NCBI RefSeq assembly: GCF_020521555.1
Contig: NZ_BPWA01000001.1
Location: 2,291,460 to 2,355,459, forward strand
Direction: 5' to 3'
DNA from: Rodentibacter sp. JRC1
Lineage (GTDB): Bacteria > Pseudomonadota > Gammaproteobacteria > Enterobacterales > Pasteurellaceae
Length of the DNA stretch: 64,000 nucleotides
A model generated the notes under the pieces. It was not told the origin of the DNA and searched no databases. It worked only from the letters and a program-made list of their open reading frames with translations. This document shows positions 19,289-28,800 of this stretch, piece by piece. The position numbers and the translations under genes are program-made. Position 1 is the stretch's first letter; the number at the start of each line of letters is the position of its first letter.

Positions 19289-19768
19289 CTATTCCTCATC
19301 CACCACATCTACAAATGCCGCATTTAACAATTTCCCTAAATCTTCGGCGGTAAGTTCTACGCTTAGCCCGCGTTTTCCGCCGGAAACGTAAATGGTTTCA
19401 AAATCAAGTGCGGTCGAATTTATCACTGTTTTTACCCGTTTCTTTTGTCCGATTGGACTAATGCCTCCCACTAAATAGCCTGTGCTTTTTTGTGCCGAAT
19501 CTTTCTCCGCCATTTCAACTTTTTTGGCACCGATCGCCTTTGCCGCTTTCTTCATATTGAGCATATTTGCGGTCGGTAGAACAAAGCAGGCGAGTTTCTT
19601 TTGATCGCCGTTTTCCGCAACAAGTAAGGTTTTAAAGGAGCGATGAGGAGCAATACCTAATTTTTCGGCGGCTTCATCACCAAAATGTGTGTTGTTCGGA
19701 TCGTGATCATAAGTATGCAGAGTAAAAGGAATTTTTTGTTTTTTGAGCAAATCAATTGCGGGTGTCAT
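19289..19768 (-). CDS. ybaK: Cys-tRNA(Pro) deacylase YbaK
   Basis: This is a trans-editing enzyme that hydrolyses Cys-tRNA(Pro) mischarged by ProRS. The sequence [20 protein letters not shown]..., [20 protein letters not shown] and [16 protein letters not shown] match the YbaK/EbsC family; the conserved GGISP loop and Lys residues are present. I set the start at 19768, giving 159 residues. The frame runs 11 codons upstream, but that extension would overlap the divergent gene's leader. Confidence 0.93.
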   Translation of the reverse strand: MTPAIDLLKKQKIPFTLHTYDHDPNNTHFGDEAAEKLGIAPHRSFKTLLVAENGDQKKLACFVLPTANMLNMKKAAKAIGAKKVEMAEKDSAQKSTGYLVGGISPIGQKKRVKTVINSTALDFETIYVSGGKRGLSVELTAEDLGKLLNAAFVDVVDEE

Positions 19769-19824
19769 TTTATTTTTTGTCCTTTTTTTGTAGAATGGCA
19801 CGTTATTTTACAGCGGAGAAAAAA

Positions 19825-20778
19825 ATGGACGCAAGCCTAAATATCGCCATTTCGGCAGAATTTGAATTATGCGAGAAAATTGCAGAAAGCCTTGAACAAA
19901 GTGCTTTAAATATCGGCAACATCTCAATTGTTGAGATTTATCCCTTTGAAGAAGAGCAAGGCGTGCGTTTTAACAATAAAAGTGTGATGCAATATTCACC
20001 GCAGGAAATGGATTGGTCGGCGGTGAATTATCTCTTTTTCGCTGGTGATATTGAACAAGCTTCACACATTGCCGCTGCCGCGGAAAGCGGTTGTATTGTT
20101 ATTGATATGAAAGGGGTATGCGCAGCATTGTCCGATGTGCCGGTTGTGGTGCCAAGTGTGAATGAGGTGGATCTTGTTGAGTTAAGACAACGTAATATTG
20201 TCAGTTTGCCTGATCCACAAGTTAGCCAACTTGCTTTGGCAATTTATCCTTTATTACAAACGGCAAATTTCTCGCAAATTTTTATCACCTCTTTACTTCC
20301 GGCTTCTTATCAAAATACCGATACGGTAAATAAACTTGCCGGGCAGACTGCACGTCTGCTAAATGGTATTCCGTTAGAAGAAAAAGAACCCCGCTTTGCT
20401 TTTGATGTACACCCACAAACTACATTGTCATTATCGCAACAACTTCAAAAGATCTTTCCTCAATTAGATTCAGTGCTATTTCACGCTGTGCAAGTGCCGG
20501 TATTTTATGGAATGGCACAAAAAGTGACCGCACTTTCCGATTATGATGTCGATTTCCAGCCACAAGAAAACGACTTTTTGCAATATCATGATAACCTTAT
20601 CACACCGGTTATTAACGGTGAAATGGAAAGTGGGGAATCGCAGGTGAGATTGCATATCAGCGGGCTAAGTGCGGTTGAAAACGGCATTGAATTTTGGAGC
20701 GTTGCCGATGAACAACGTTTTAATCTTGCCTATCTTTCGGTGAGATTATTAGAAGCGATTTATCATCAAGGTTATTAA
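19825..20778 (+). CDS. usg: Usg/aspartate-semialdehyde-dehydrogenase-like protein
   Basis: The 317-residue product (MDASLNIAISAEFELCEKI...) is a homologue of the Usg protein, a relative of aspartate-semialdehyde dehydrogenase. No SGAGxxA-type NAD motif or catalytic Cys in the expected GNCT context is visible, so enzymatic activity is doubtful. The ATG at 19825 follows GCGGAG. The reading frame extends upstream into the ybaK leader but without a better start. It is followed 14 bp later by the permease gene. Confidence 0.75.
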   Translation: MDASLNIAISAEFELCEKIAESLEQSALNIGNISIVEIYPFEEEQGVRFNNKSVMQYSPQEMDWSAVNYLFFAGDIEQASHIAAAAESGCIVIDMKGVCAALSDVPVVVPSVNEVDLVELRQRNIVSLPDPQVSQLALAIYPLLQTANFSQIFITSLLPASYQNTDTVNKLAGQTARLLNGIPLEEKEPRFAFDVHPQTTLSLSQQLQKIFPQLDSVLFHAVQVPVFYGMAQKVTALSDYDVDFQPQENDFLQYHDNLITPVINGEMESGESQVRLHISGLSAVENGIEFWSVADEQRFNLAYLSVRLLEAIYHQGY

Positions 20779-20792
20779 TTTAAGGAACAATT

Positions 20793-22088
20793 ATGTTAGA
20801 ACGACTTTTTAAATTACGTGAAAAAGGTTCAACCACAAAAACTGAAATTATTGCGGGTATCACCACTTTTTTCACCATGGTTTACATTGTGTTTGTGAAC
20901 CCTTCTGTTCTTGGTGATGCAGGAATGGATAAGCAAGTGGTGTTTGTTACAACTTGCCTGATTGCTGGAATCGGAACGATTGCAATGGGATTATTTAGTA
21001 ATCTTCCTATCGCACTGGCACCGGCAATGGGCTTAAATGCTTTCTTCGCTTATGTCGTTGTCGGAAAACTCGGTTATTCGTGGGAAATCGGGATGGGAAC
21101 GATTTTTTGGGGATCGGTCGGTTTATTTATTCTAACCCTTTTTCAAATTCGTTATTGGTTAATGGCATCTATTCCTTTGGCGTTACGCGTAGGGATTGGG
21201 GCAGGGATCGGTTTTTTCATTGCGCTCATCGGATTTAAAAATATGGGAGTGGTGGTTGCCAATCCGGCAACTTTAGTTGCTCTCGGTGATTTACATGATC
21301 CGAAAATACTGCTCGGTGTATTAGGATTTTTCATCATTGTCGTATTGGCGGCACGTAATATTTTTTCCGGTGTGCTGATTTCTATCGCAGTGGTAACGGG
21401 TTTGGCATTATGGCTTGATGAATCCGTAGTGTTTCACGGGGTGATGTCTATGCCGCCTGCATTAGATGCCGTTGTGGGAAAAGTCGATCTCGCCGGCGCA
21501 TTGGATACCGCTTTGCTGGGCATTATTTTTTCATTCTTATTGGTAAATCTATTTGATTCTTCAGGTACGTTATTGGGGGTTACCGACAAAGCAGGTATCA
21601 GCGATGAAAAAGGGCGTTTCCCGAAAATGAAACAAGCTTTATTCGTAGATAGTATAAGTGCGGTAGGCGGTTCTTATATCGGCACATCTGCGATTAGTAC
21701 TTATATCGAAAGCGGAGCGGGAGTTTCTGTAGGCGGACGTACGGGACTAACGGCGGTAACCGTAGGCGTATTATTTTTATTGACGATTTTCTTCTCGCCG
21801 CTTGCGAGTGTGGTGCCGGCTTATGCCACGGCAGGCGCATTGGTTTATGTGGGAATTTTAATGGCATCCAGCCTTATTCGCGTGCAATGGGATAATTTAA
21901 CGGAAGCTACACCGGCGTTTATTACTGCCGCGATGATGCCGTTTACCTATTCCATTACGGAAGGTATCGCTTTTGGTTTTATTAGCTATTGCATTATGAA
22001 AACTTGTACCGGTCGCATTAAAGAAGTCAATGCACCGGTTTGGGTAGTATCCATTTTATTTATTGCGAAATTTGTGTGGGTCGGTTAA
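20793..22088 (+). CDS. NCS2-family purine permease (AzgA type)
   Basis: The 431-residue protein has about 12-13 hydrophobic segments. It has the AzgA-subfamily N-terminus (GSTTKTEIIAGITTFFTMVYI..VNP) and the motif LAPAMGLNAFFAYVV. FDSSGTLLGVTDKAGI near residue 250 is the other signature motif. Relatives transport guanine/hypoxanthine or adenine; specificity cannot be read from the sequence. It has its own AAGGAAC ribosome-binding site, 14 bp after usg, and a terminator downstream. Confidence 0.88.
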   Translation: MLERLFKLREKGSTTKTEIIAGITTFFTMVYIVFVNPSVLGDAGMDKQVVFVTTCLIAGIGTIAMGLFSNLPIALAPAMGLNAFFAYVVVGKLGYSWEIGMGTIFWGSVGLFILTLFQIRYWLMASIPLALRVGIGAGIGFFIALIGFKNMGVVVANPATLVALGDLHDPKILLGVLGFFIIVVLAARNIFSGVLISIAVVTGLALWLDESVVFHGVMSMPPALDAVVGKVDLAGALDTALLGIIFSFLLVNLFDSSGTLLGVTDKAGISDEKGRFPKMKQALFVDSISAVGGSYIGTSAISTYIESGAGVSVGGRTGLTAVTVGVLFLLTIFFSPLASVVPAYATAGALVYVGILMASSLIRVQWDNLTEATPAFITAAMMPFTYSITEGIAFGFISYCIMKTCTGRIKEVNAPVWVVSILFIAKFVWVG

Positions 22089-22094
22089 TTTGAT

Positions 22095-22120
22095 GGGCGA
22101 GCGAAAAGTTCGCCCTTTTT
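22095..22120 (+). terminator. Terminator of the purine permease gene
   Basis: The stem GGGCGA...TCGCCC is followed by five T, 7 bp after the permease stop codon. It separates the permease from the DsrE-family gene. Confidence 0.75.
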
Positions 22121-22142
22121 ATAACTAAACTGGGACTTAATT

Positions 22143-22499
22143 ATGCAAAATATTCTTTTTATTATTCACTCTTCACCTTATGGTGATGAACATTTTTTCA
22201 GTGCATTACGCCTTGCGTTACAGATACAAGAACAGCATAAAAGTGCGGTCAATTTAAAACTATTTTTAATGTCTGATGCGGTTACAGGCGGTTTGGCGAA
22301 ACAGAATCCGAGTGAAGGCTATCACTTACAGCAAATGCTGGAAATCTTAACGGCACAAGGTGCGGTTGTAAAACTTTGCAAAACTTGTACGAATGCGCGC
22401 GGCATTACAGAAGTGGCTTTAGCTGAAGGGGTGGAAATCGGAACGCTAATCGAACTTGCCGATTGGACGGTGGAGGCGGATAAGGTATTGAATTTTTAG
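22143..22499 (+). CDS. ychN: DsrE/DsrF (YchN-like) family protein
   Basis: A 118-residue protein starts MQNILFIIHSSPYGDEHFFSALRLALQ and contains LFLMSDAVTGGLAKQNPSEGY and VKLCKTCTNARGI. This is the YchN-like branch of the DsrE/F sulfur-relay fold. The CKTC pair around residue 80 could be functional cysteines. Its role is unproven. An uptake-sequence core lies inside the gene (22242-22250). Confidence 0.78.
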   Translation: MQNILFIIHSSPYGDEHFFSALRLALQIQEQHKSAVNLKLFLMSDAVTGGLAKQNPSEGYHLQQMLEILTAQGAVVKLCKTCTNARGITEVALAEGVEIGTLIELADWTVEADKVLNF

Positions 22500-22572
22500 T
22501 TGAGGTTTACGTAGCGTTCATTAGACGTATTAATTAAGAACGCCAAAGCACAAAAAGAATTTCATCATATTG

Positions 22573-22645
22573 GTAGGGTAGGCAACTTGTTGTCCACCAT
22601 TTCAATCACAACATTTCAGGTGGGCAAAAAATTTGCCCACCCTAC
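22573..22645. repeat. Inverted repeat GTAGGGTGGGCAA...TTGCCCACCCTAC
   Basis: Left arm GTAGGGTAGGCAACTTGTTG and right arm GGTGGGCAAAAAATTTGCCC (continuing ACCCTAC) form an imperfect large dyad; the right arm is itself a hairpin. It is followed by TTTTT. It lies between convergent ychN and ynbE, so it may terminate both. The same GGTGGGCAA...TTGCCCACC module is nested in the repeat element at 19061-19273. Confidence 0.65.
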
Positions 22646-22671
22646 TTTTTGTGTCATGCTGCAGAATACTG

Positions 22672-22875
22672 TTATTTTTTCTTATTTTCTCCGGTCATTG
22701 CTTTTGCCTTTTCATCCATCGTAACATTTATATTATGATCAACCACCACATTCATATTGATGGTTATCCCCTCTTTGGGTGTATCAAGTTGAATAGTCGG
22801 AGTGCATGCCGTGAGTAGATTGAGGGCCAATAATTCGGCAAGAAAGTGCGGTTGATTTCTAAGGTGTTTTTTCAT
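22672..22875 (-). CDS. ynbE: YnbE family lipoprotein
   Basis: A 67-residue lipoprotein has a signal peptide ending in the lipobox LLTAC (lipidated Cys24). The mature part, TPTIQLDTPKEGITINMNVV, is the core of the YnbE family. It overlaps the end of ydbH by 17 bp. In enterobacteria, YdbH and YnbE together form a bridge that moves phospholipids to the outer membrane. The signal peptide is unusual because the NQPHF segment is encoded by an uptake sequence (22844-22852). No ydbL gene follows, unlike in E. coli. Confidence 0.85.
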   Translation of the reverse strand: MKKHLRNQPHFLAELLALNLLTACTPTIQLDTPKEGITINMNVVVDHNINVTMDEKAKAMTGENKKK

Positions 22876-25594
22876 TGTCTAATTGCTTATAAAGTTGATA
22901 TTGTAAATTTTGTTCAAATTGTGCTCCGTAGTCAATCATATCCCACAATTCAAAAATATTTTCTTGATGTGTGTAATTTAAGGTTATCGGGTGATGTGTC
23001 GGGTTATTGACATTGATCCCTTTAATACTTGTACGTAAATTCATTTGTCCATTTGGTGCGAGATCGATATTCGCATAAGAATTTTTAAGTTCCATTTCTT
23101 TTAGTAAATCAATCAAAATATTTTCAGTCCAACCACCTTTTTTCAGTCCTTTAACCACGTCACCATTTAGTTTGATGCGCATTTTTCCGACTTGCGTTAA
23201 GCTACCGTTACAAATTAAACAGGTATTATGTTTTAGCCAAAAAGGTAACGTCGCATTTACACGCCCTTCCAAATGAACTTGATTATATTGCGCCATTGTC
23301 ATTATTCGTTCAAGATCGATATGATGAAACTTGAGTGTAGCGATTTCGGTTTGTGGGAAACTTAATTTATCAATCTTTAATTCACCATCAAATAGACCGA
23401 TCCTAGCATTATTTAAGATCAGCGGTTTTTTCTTTGAATTAGGATAACTGCCGTATAAATCAAACTCGCCGTTATTTAGGAACAATGCCCCTTTTCGCAT
23501 ATTGCGAATCGAAACCTTGATCGGCATAGTCGGTTTATTATGTAACAGATTATTTTGATAATTAAGAGGAAAACGGATCGTTAAATTTTCAATTTCACCG
23601 TCGGGAAACGAAATATCCGCATTGTGTAAAGCTAAGTCTCCCCTCATGGCGATCCCTTTATTATTGATAGTGAAATCGCTCGCACCTTTAATATCGCCTT
23701 GATGAATCAGCCAACCCCATTGTTGCGGAAAAAGCGATTGGAAGACTTTTGCCGATTGCGTTTTCCAGCTTATTTTTCCTTTTAATGCTTGATTTTCATA
23801 ACGGGCGAGTAAATCAATCGGGCCTAGCTGACCTGCTTTTAGATTGCCTGCAATATTAAAATTTTCAATACTCTCGCCGTCTAAACCGATACCTAAAATA
23901 GGGTTGATAAAATATCCGCCGTAATCAAATGCGATACGATCCGTTTTCGCCTGTATTAAACCGCGAATATGTTGTTTTTCATAATCCCAGTGTAAACGAT
24001 CTTTTAATTCAATATAAAGCGGTGTCATAGTAACGCCATTGGTTTGTATTCTGTCGGAAGAGGCATTCAGTTGATTTAATTCTATATGATCGGCGTGCCA
24101 AAATCCGCTTCCTTTTAAGCGAATAGGGGTTTTCAGTGCATTCCAGCGGGCATTTCCTTCAATACTCCAATCCCAACGATTGTCTGCGTTGAGTTCGGCG
24201 TGGCGTAATTTTTGTTGCGGATCGCGCAGCTGAAATACCGTTTTAATACCGGCAATAAATTCATCGGCTTGTCCGTCAAGCTTTATGTCGATATCAGAAA
24301 ATTGAGGAGTAAATCCTTGCAGTGAGGCTTGTAATCTTCCGTTTAAACCGTATTTGCCGATTTGTACGTTATCAAGCGGAAGACGAACCCGAATGTCGGT
24401 GCCTGCTTGTTGGTTATCCATTTTAAAAATGGAATTGGGGTGAAAGTGTAATATCGGATCGGAAAATGTACCGCTGAGCCGATAACTTAAATTGGTGTGG
24501 GCAACCGTGTTGTTATAGCGCAAATCACCACGGGTTTTTAGATCAAAATAGATTTGATCCAGTTTTTCACCGCTACCGATTTTGCCTTCTTTACCGGAAA
24601 TTACGATTTCCCCTTTGCCCTTTTCGCCAAAGGTTTGCAAAATCACATCTAAATCAATATTAAAGGGCAGCCAGCCTTTTTCGGGGGTACGAACCGATAA
24701 ACCAAGGAAGCCTTTAATCGGTTGATATCCGTCAAATACCCAATAAAAATTTCCCCAAGAAATTTCTAATCCCTGCGGAGTGAACACGAAAGGCACGTCC
24801 AATAAAGGAGAATGGCGGCTGAGATCTTGGGCTTTAATTAATCCGTTTTCCCCTTTCCAAGAAAGGGTAGCCTTACCTTGACTGACGGAAAAATCGGGGT
24901 GCTGCCAAGTTAATGTCGCATTACCTTCAGGTTGAGCTTGTAAGATTTCATCATTAAGCAATAGAGAGAAATCAAGGTGATAATGTTGTTTTTCTTCAGG
25001 TTGATAATCGGTCTCGCCCAGCCACTGAAAATGCCCGTTTTGCGGCTGTAATGTGGAATGATGCGTCATAATGGACGCATCATTATTTTTCGCAGAAAGT
25101 GTTAAGTTAAATTGATTGTTTTGATAATTAGCAATACCGGAAAGATCCGCATTTAATAAATGCTGAAAAAACGGTGGCACGATAGTCTCGGCATTGCGTA
25201 ATTTTATATGATGAACGGCAAGTTCGGATTGCGGAAGAGAGGTGAAAAGTGCGGTCAATTTCAATGAAGTTTTTTCGGAATTATTCGGTAAGGTTTGAAG
25301 ACAAGCGTAGTCCACCACGCCTTCTTCAATCGTTAAATGAGGTGTAAACCAACCTTGTAAATTGAGATCTTTAAATTCGCCTAAGGTGCATTGAGCGGTT
25401 TTAAGCCGTGCATAAGGAAGCGACAATCCTTTGGCATTTAACGTCCAATTTTCCGATAATTGCAATGAATATTCCGGTGTAAGGAAATAATTTGCCAAAC
25501 GTTCCGTTTGTTTGGGTGAAAGCCACCAAGGCAGACTAATGATATTGATCAAAAACAAAGCACTAACCAAGGCAAAATATCTACCTTTTCGCAT
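22859..25594 (-). CDS. ydbH: YdbH, AsmA-like intermembrane phospholipid transport protein
   Basis: This large (911-residue) protein has one N-terminal membrane helix (residues 6-25). A long, beta-rich periplasmic domain follows, typical of the AsmA-like bridge proteins (TamB, YhdP, YdbH). The C-terminal segment (KGGWTENILIDLLKEMELKNSYANIDLAPNGQMN) is characteristic of the YdbH domain. It is the first gene of a two-gene unit with ynbE, which overlaps it. Confidence 0.85.
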   Translation of the reverse strand: MRKGRYFALVSALFLINIISLPWWLSPKQTERLANYFLTPEYSLQLSENWTLNAKGLSLPYARLKTAQCTLGEFKDLNLQGWFTPHLTIEEGVVDYACLQTLPNNSEKTSLKLTALFTSLPQSELAVHHIKLRNAETIVPPFFQHLLNADLSGIANYQNNQFNLTLSAKNNDASIMTHHSTLQPQNGHFQWLGETDYQPEEKQHYHLDFSLLLNDEILQAQPEGNATLTWQHPDFSVSQGKATLSWKGENGLIKAQDLSRHSPLLDVPFVFTPQGLEISWGNFYWVFDGYQPIKGFLGLSVRTPEKGWLPFNIDLDVILQTFGEKGKGEIVISGKEGKIGSGEKLDQIYFDLKTRGDLRYNNTVAHTNLSYRLSGTFSDPILHFHPNSIFKMDNQQAGTDIRVRLPLDNVQIGKYGLNGRLQASLQGFTPQFSDIDIKLDGQADEFIAGIKTVFQLRDPQQKLRHAELNADNRWDWSIEGNARWNALKTPIRLKGSGFWHADHIELNQLNASSDRIQTNGVTMTPLYIELKDRLHWDYEKQHIRGLIQAKTDRIAFDYGGYFINPILGIGLDGESIENFNIAGNLKAGQLGPIDLLARYENQALKGKISWKTQSAKVFQSLFPQQWGWLIHQGDIKGASDFTINNKGIAMRGDLALHNADISFPDGEIENLTIRFPLNYQNNLLHNKPTMPIKVSIRNMRKGALFLNNGEFDLYGSYPNSKKKPLILNNARIGLFDGELKIDKLSFPQTEIATLKFHHIDLERIMTMAQYNQVHLEGRVNATLPFWLKHNTCLICNGSLTQVGKMRIKLNGDVVKGLKKGGWTENILIDLLKEMELKNSYANIDLAPNGQMNLRTSIKGINVNNPTHHPITLNYTHQENIFELWDMIDYGAQFEQNLQYQLYKQLDNEKTP

Positions 25595-25732
25595 ATTTCC
25601 TCAATGATTTTACTGATTTTCCAGCGGCATATTGTAGCGAAATCTTTACTCGGAAAAAATCAATTTTATTTACTATCATACATAGCCAAAGCCGTTATTA
25701 GTCCCTAAAATATCCACATTCGATTTTTTCCA

Positions 25733-25842
25733 TATTATGTAGCATTTGCACAAATCTTTGTAGGGTGCCGTTAGGCGAAGCCGTAACGCACCAATAAAAT
25801 ATTGGGTATAAAACTCTCTTTGTGCAATTGCGCCATAATAAT
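25733..25842 (+). mobile_element. Repeat element copy 3 (MITE-like, about 110 bp) upstream of recB
   Basis: It runs from ATATTATGTAGCATTTGCAC through the core GTTAGGCGAAGCCGTAACGC to CTCTTTGTGCAATTGCGCCA. It is the short form of the family. It ends about 21 bp before the recB ATG, so the recB leader and probably part of its promoter lie in or next to the element. The GTG inside the right end can be read as an extended but unlikely recB start. Confidence 0.72.
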
Positions 25843-25863
25843 GAATCTTTTATTTATAAAACT

Positions 25864-28800
25864 ATGAAAAAAGCAACGCCGCTAAACCCTGTCACATTGC
25901 CTTTAAATCAAGTCAATCTTATTGAAGCTTCAGCCGGTACGGGAAAAACTTATACTATCGGCTCATTATACCTCCGACTTTTGTTACAAGCTGGTAAGCA
26001 AAATTTTTCCCGTCCATTGAATGTGGAAGAAATTCTTGTCGTGACCTTTACGGAAATGGCAACGGAAGAATTAAAGCAAAAAATCCGTGAACGTATTACG
26101 GATGCCATACAAAAATTATCGGAATATGTGGAAACGAAAGCAATCACCGCCTTTAAAAATGATGAATTTCTGACCGCACTTTGCGTAAGCATTGAGAATT
26201 TACCCCTTGCCATTCAACGTTTAAAACTTGCCGAACAAAATATGGATCTTGCCGCCATTTTCACTATTCACGGTTTCTGTCGGCGAATGTTAATGCAATA
26301 TGCGTTTAATTCCGGTGTTCACTTCAACTTAGAATTGATAAAGGATCAATCGGATTTACTAAAACAATTTGCCAATGAATTTTGGCGTGAACATTTTTAC
26401 CCATTGCCCTTTGATGAAGCGAATTTTATTGCAAATGAATTGGGTTCTCCTGATGAGGTGTTGGCGATTTTACAATCCGATTTGGGTAAAGATGTACAGG
26501 TGGAAATAGATAATCCTTGCTCTTTATCTTTACCGGTTGGTGAGTTTTTACAGAGAAACCTTAGCGGATATTTGCAGGCGGTTAATGAATTAAAAGCGTT
26601 TTGGTTACAAAATGCAGATAAAGTGAGTGAACTTATCACCGAAGAAATTTCTAAAACCTACCCGAAAAGTTTGCCTAAAAAGTTAAGTCGAAAAGTATAT
26701 CAAGCTAGCCGATTAAAAAATTGGATTACTCAGATTAATGAATGGGCAACTTATCCACGGGATTATTATGTGCATAAAACCTTAAAGGATTATTTTCTAC
26801 AATCCGTTTTGGAACAAAAAGGTGAAGAAGGTGCAGAGCCTTTTCATCATTCAATTTTTGTGGAATTGGAACATCGGGTGCAGGAATTAGTTGATCCCGC
26901 ATTGCTCAAAAAAATTACCCTTTATCATTACCGTCAAGGCATTTGGCAGAAACTCCTCGAATATAAACAAAATCATCAGGAAAAATCTTTTGATGATTTA
27001 TTGCGGTTGCTTTGCGAAGCCTTGCACAACGAGCAGGGCAATCAACTGGCGGAAATGATCCGCTTTCAATATCCCTTTGCGATGATTGATGAGTTTCAAG
27101 ATACGGATGCGCAACAGTATCGCATTTTCTCAAAAATATATCGGGATCATCAGGCGGAAAATAGCGGTTTTATTATGATAGGTGATCCTAAACAGGCGAT
27201 TTATCGTTTCCGTGGTGCGGATATTTTCACTTATTTAAAAGCAGCACAGCAGGCGGATGAACGCTTTAATTTAACCCGAAATTACCGCTCGCAAAAGCAA
27301 GTGGTGGAAGGGGTAAACGCCTTATTTGACTTTGATAAATCGCCGTTTATTTACGATAACATCGAATTTTCGCCCGTTGACGCACTTGAGGATCATTATC
27401 GCTTTTATTTGAAGGGAGAATGCGAGCCGGCTTACCGTTTTTATTTGACGAAAAATGACGGCAAAAATTTAGATAAAACCGCTTTGGCACGCACTTGTGC
27501 CGTTTCAATTCAACATTGGCTAAAAAGTGCGGTTGAAAATCAGGCGGTTTTTAAAGATGAAAAGGACGGAAAAACGCTACAAGCTGCGGATATTGCCGTG
27601 TTAGTGCGTGATAAAAATGAAGCCGAATTAGTCAAAAATGAATTGCAGCAATTGGGCATCGCTTCCGTTTATCTTTCCGATCAAAACTCGGTATTTGATA
27701 GCCGTGTGGCAAAAGAGTTGGTGCTTGTGTTAAAAGCTTGTTTGAATGTGGCGGAACGCCCGATTTTAAATGCGATTGCGACCGCACTTTTCGGCTTAAA
27801 TGCAGCGGAAATTCACCAAATTCATCATAATGAAGCGGATTGGCAACGCTGGGCGGATAGTTTTGCGCAATATCAACAAATGTGGAAACGACAAGGAGTG
27901 TTGCCGATGTTGCATCAACTTTTGTTGGAGCAAGGCATTGCAGAGCGATTATTAAGTTTGCCTAAGGGGGAGAGGGATTTAACGGATTTCTTGCATTTGG
28001 CTGAAATTCTTCAACAAGCGGCAACCCTAAATGAAAGCGAAGCGGCATTACTGAGTTGGTTTGAAAAACAAATTCAAGGCGAGGGTAGACAAGAAGCGCA
28101 AATTCGTTTGGAAAGCGAGCGTCAGCTGGTAAAAATCGTGACTATCCATAAATCCAAAGGGTTGGAGTATGATTTGGTTTGGTTGCCGTTTTTAGCCGTG
28201 CCAAGCCGTGATCCAAGTAAATCGGGTAAAGTGGCAAAAGATATTAACCTTTATTATTCCAAAGAACGGGATACGATGATATGGGATATGCAAAATCGCC
28301 ATCTAGACGCATTGAACCAAGAAACTTTTGCGGAAGAATTACGCTTGCTTTATGTGGCGCTGACAAGGGCAAAATACCAAATGGCGTTTGCCTTGCCCGC
28401 ACAATTCGATAAAAAATGGAATCCGTTGCTTTATGTGCTTACCCAAGGTGAAATCGGTGAAAAGCTGGAATTATCCGATACTTATGAAACAACACCATTG
28501 CTTAATCAATTTAAAGATAAAACCAAAAGCGTGCAAATTGAATCGGCAGAGACATTAATTAAATTGCCGCCTTTGTCTTTTGGTAGAGCGGAAGAGGGGC
28601 TTTCTGCAGCTGAATTTAGCGGAGAGATCGAGCAAGATTGGCGTATTACCAGTTTCACCGGGATTGAACAAGCGCACCGTCGGGCGCATTATTTGAGCGA
28701 AAGTGCGGTAAAAAAATCCTTGGTTTTTGATGAAGCGAAAGATTATGACATTTCTTCCGAAATATTGACCGCACTTTCGGAACAAAAAAACGAAGATATT

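Noticed and set aside
25822..25863. Upstream GTG start for recB
   Set aside because: The extra 14 codons would be encoded by the end of the repeat element and have no family support; the ATG at 25864 fits RecB.
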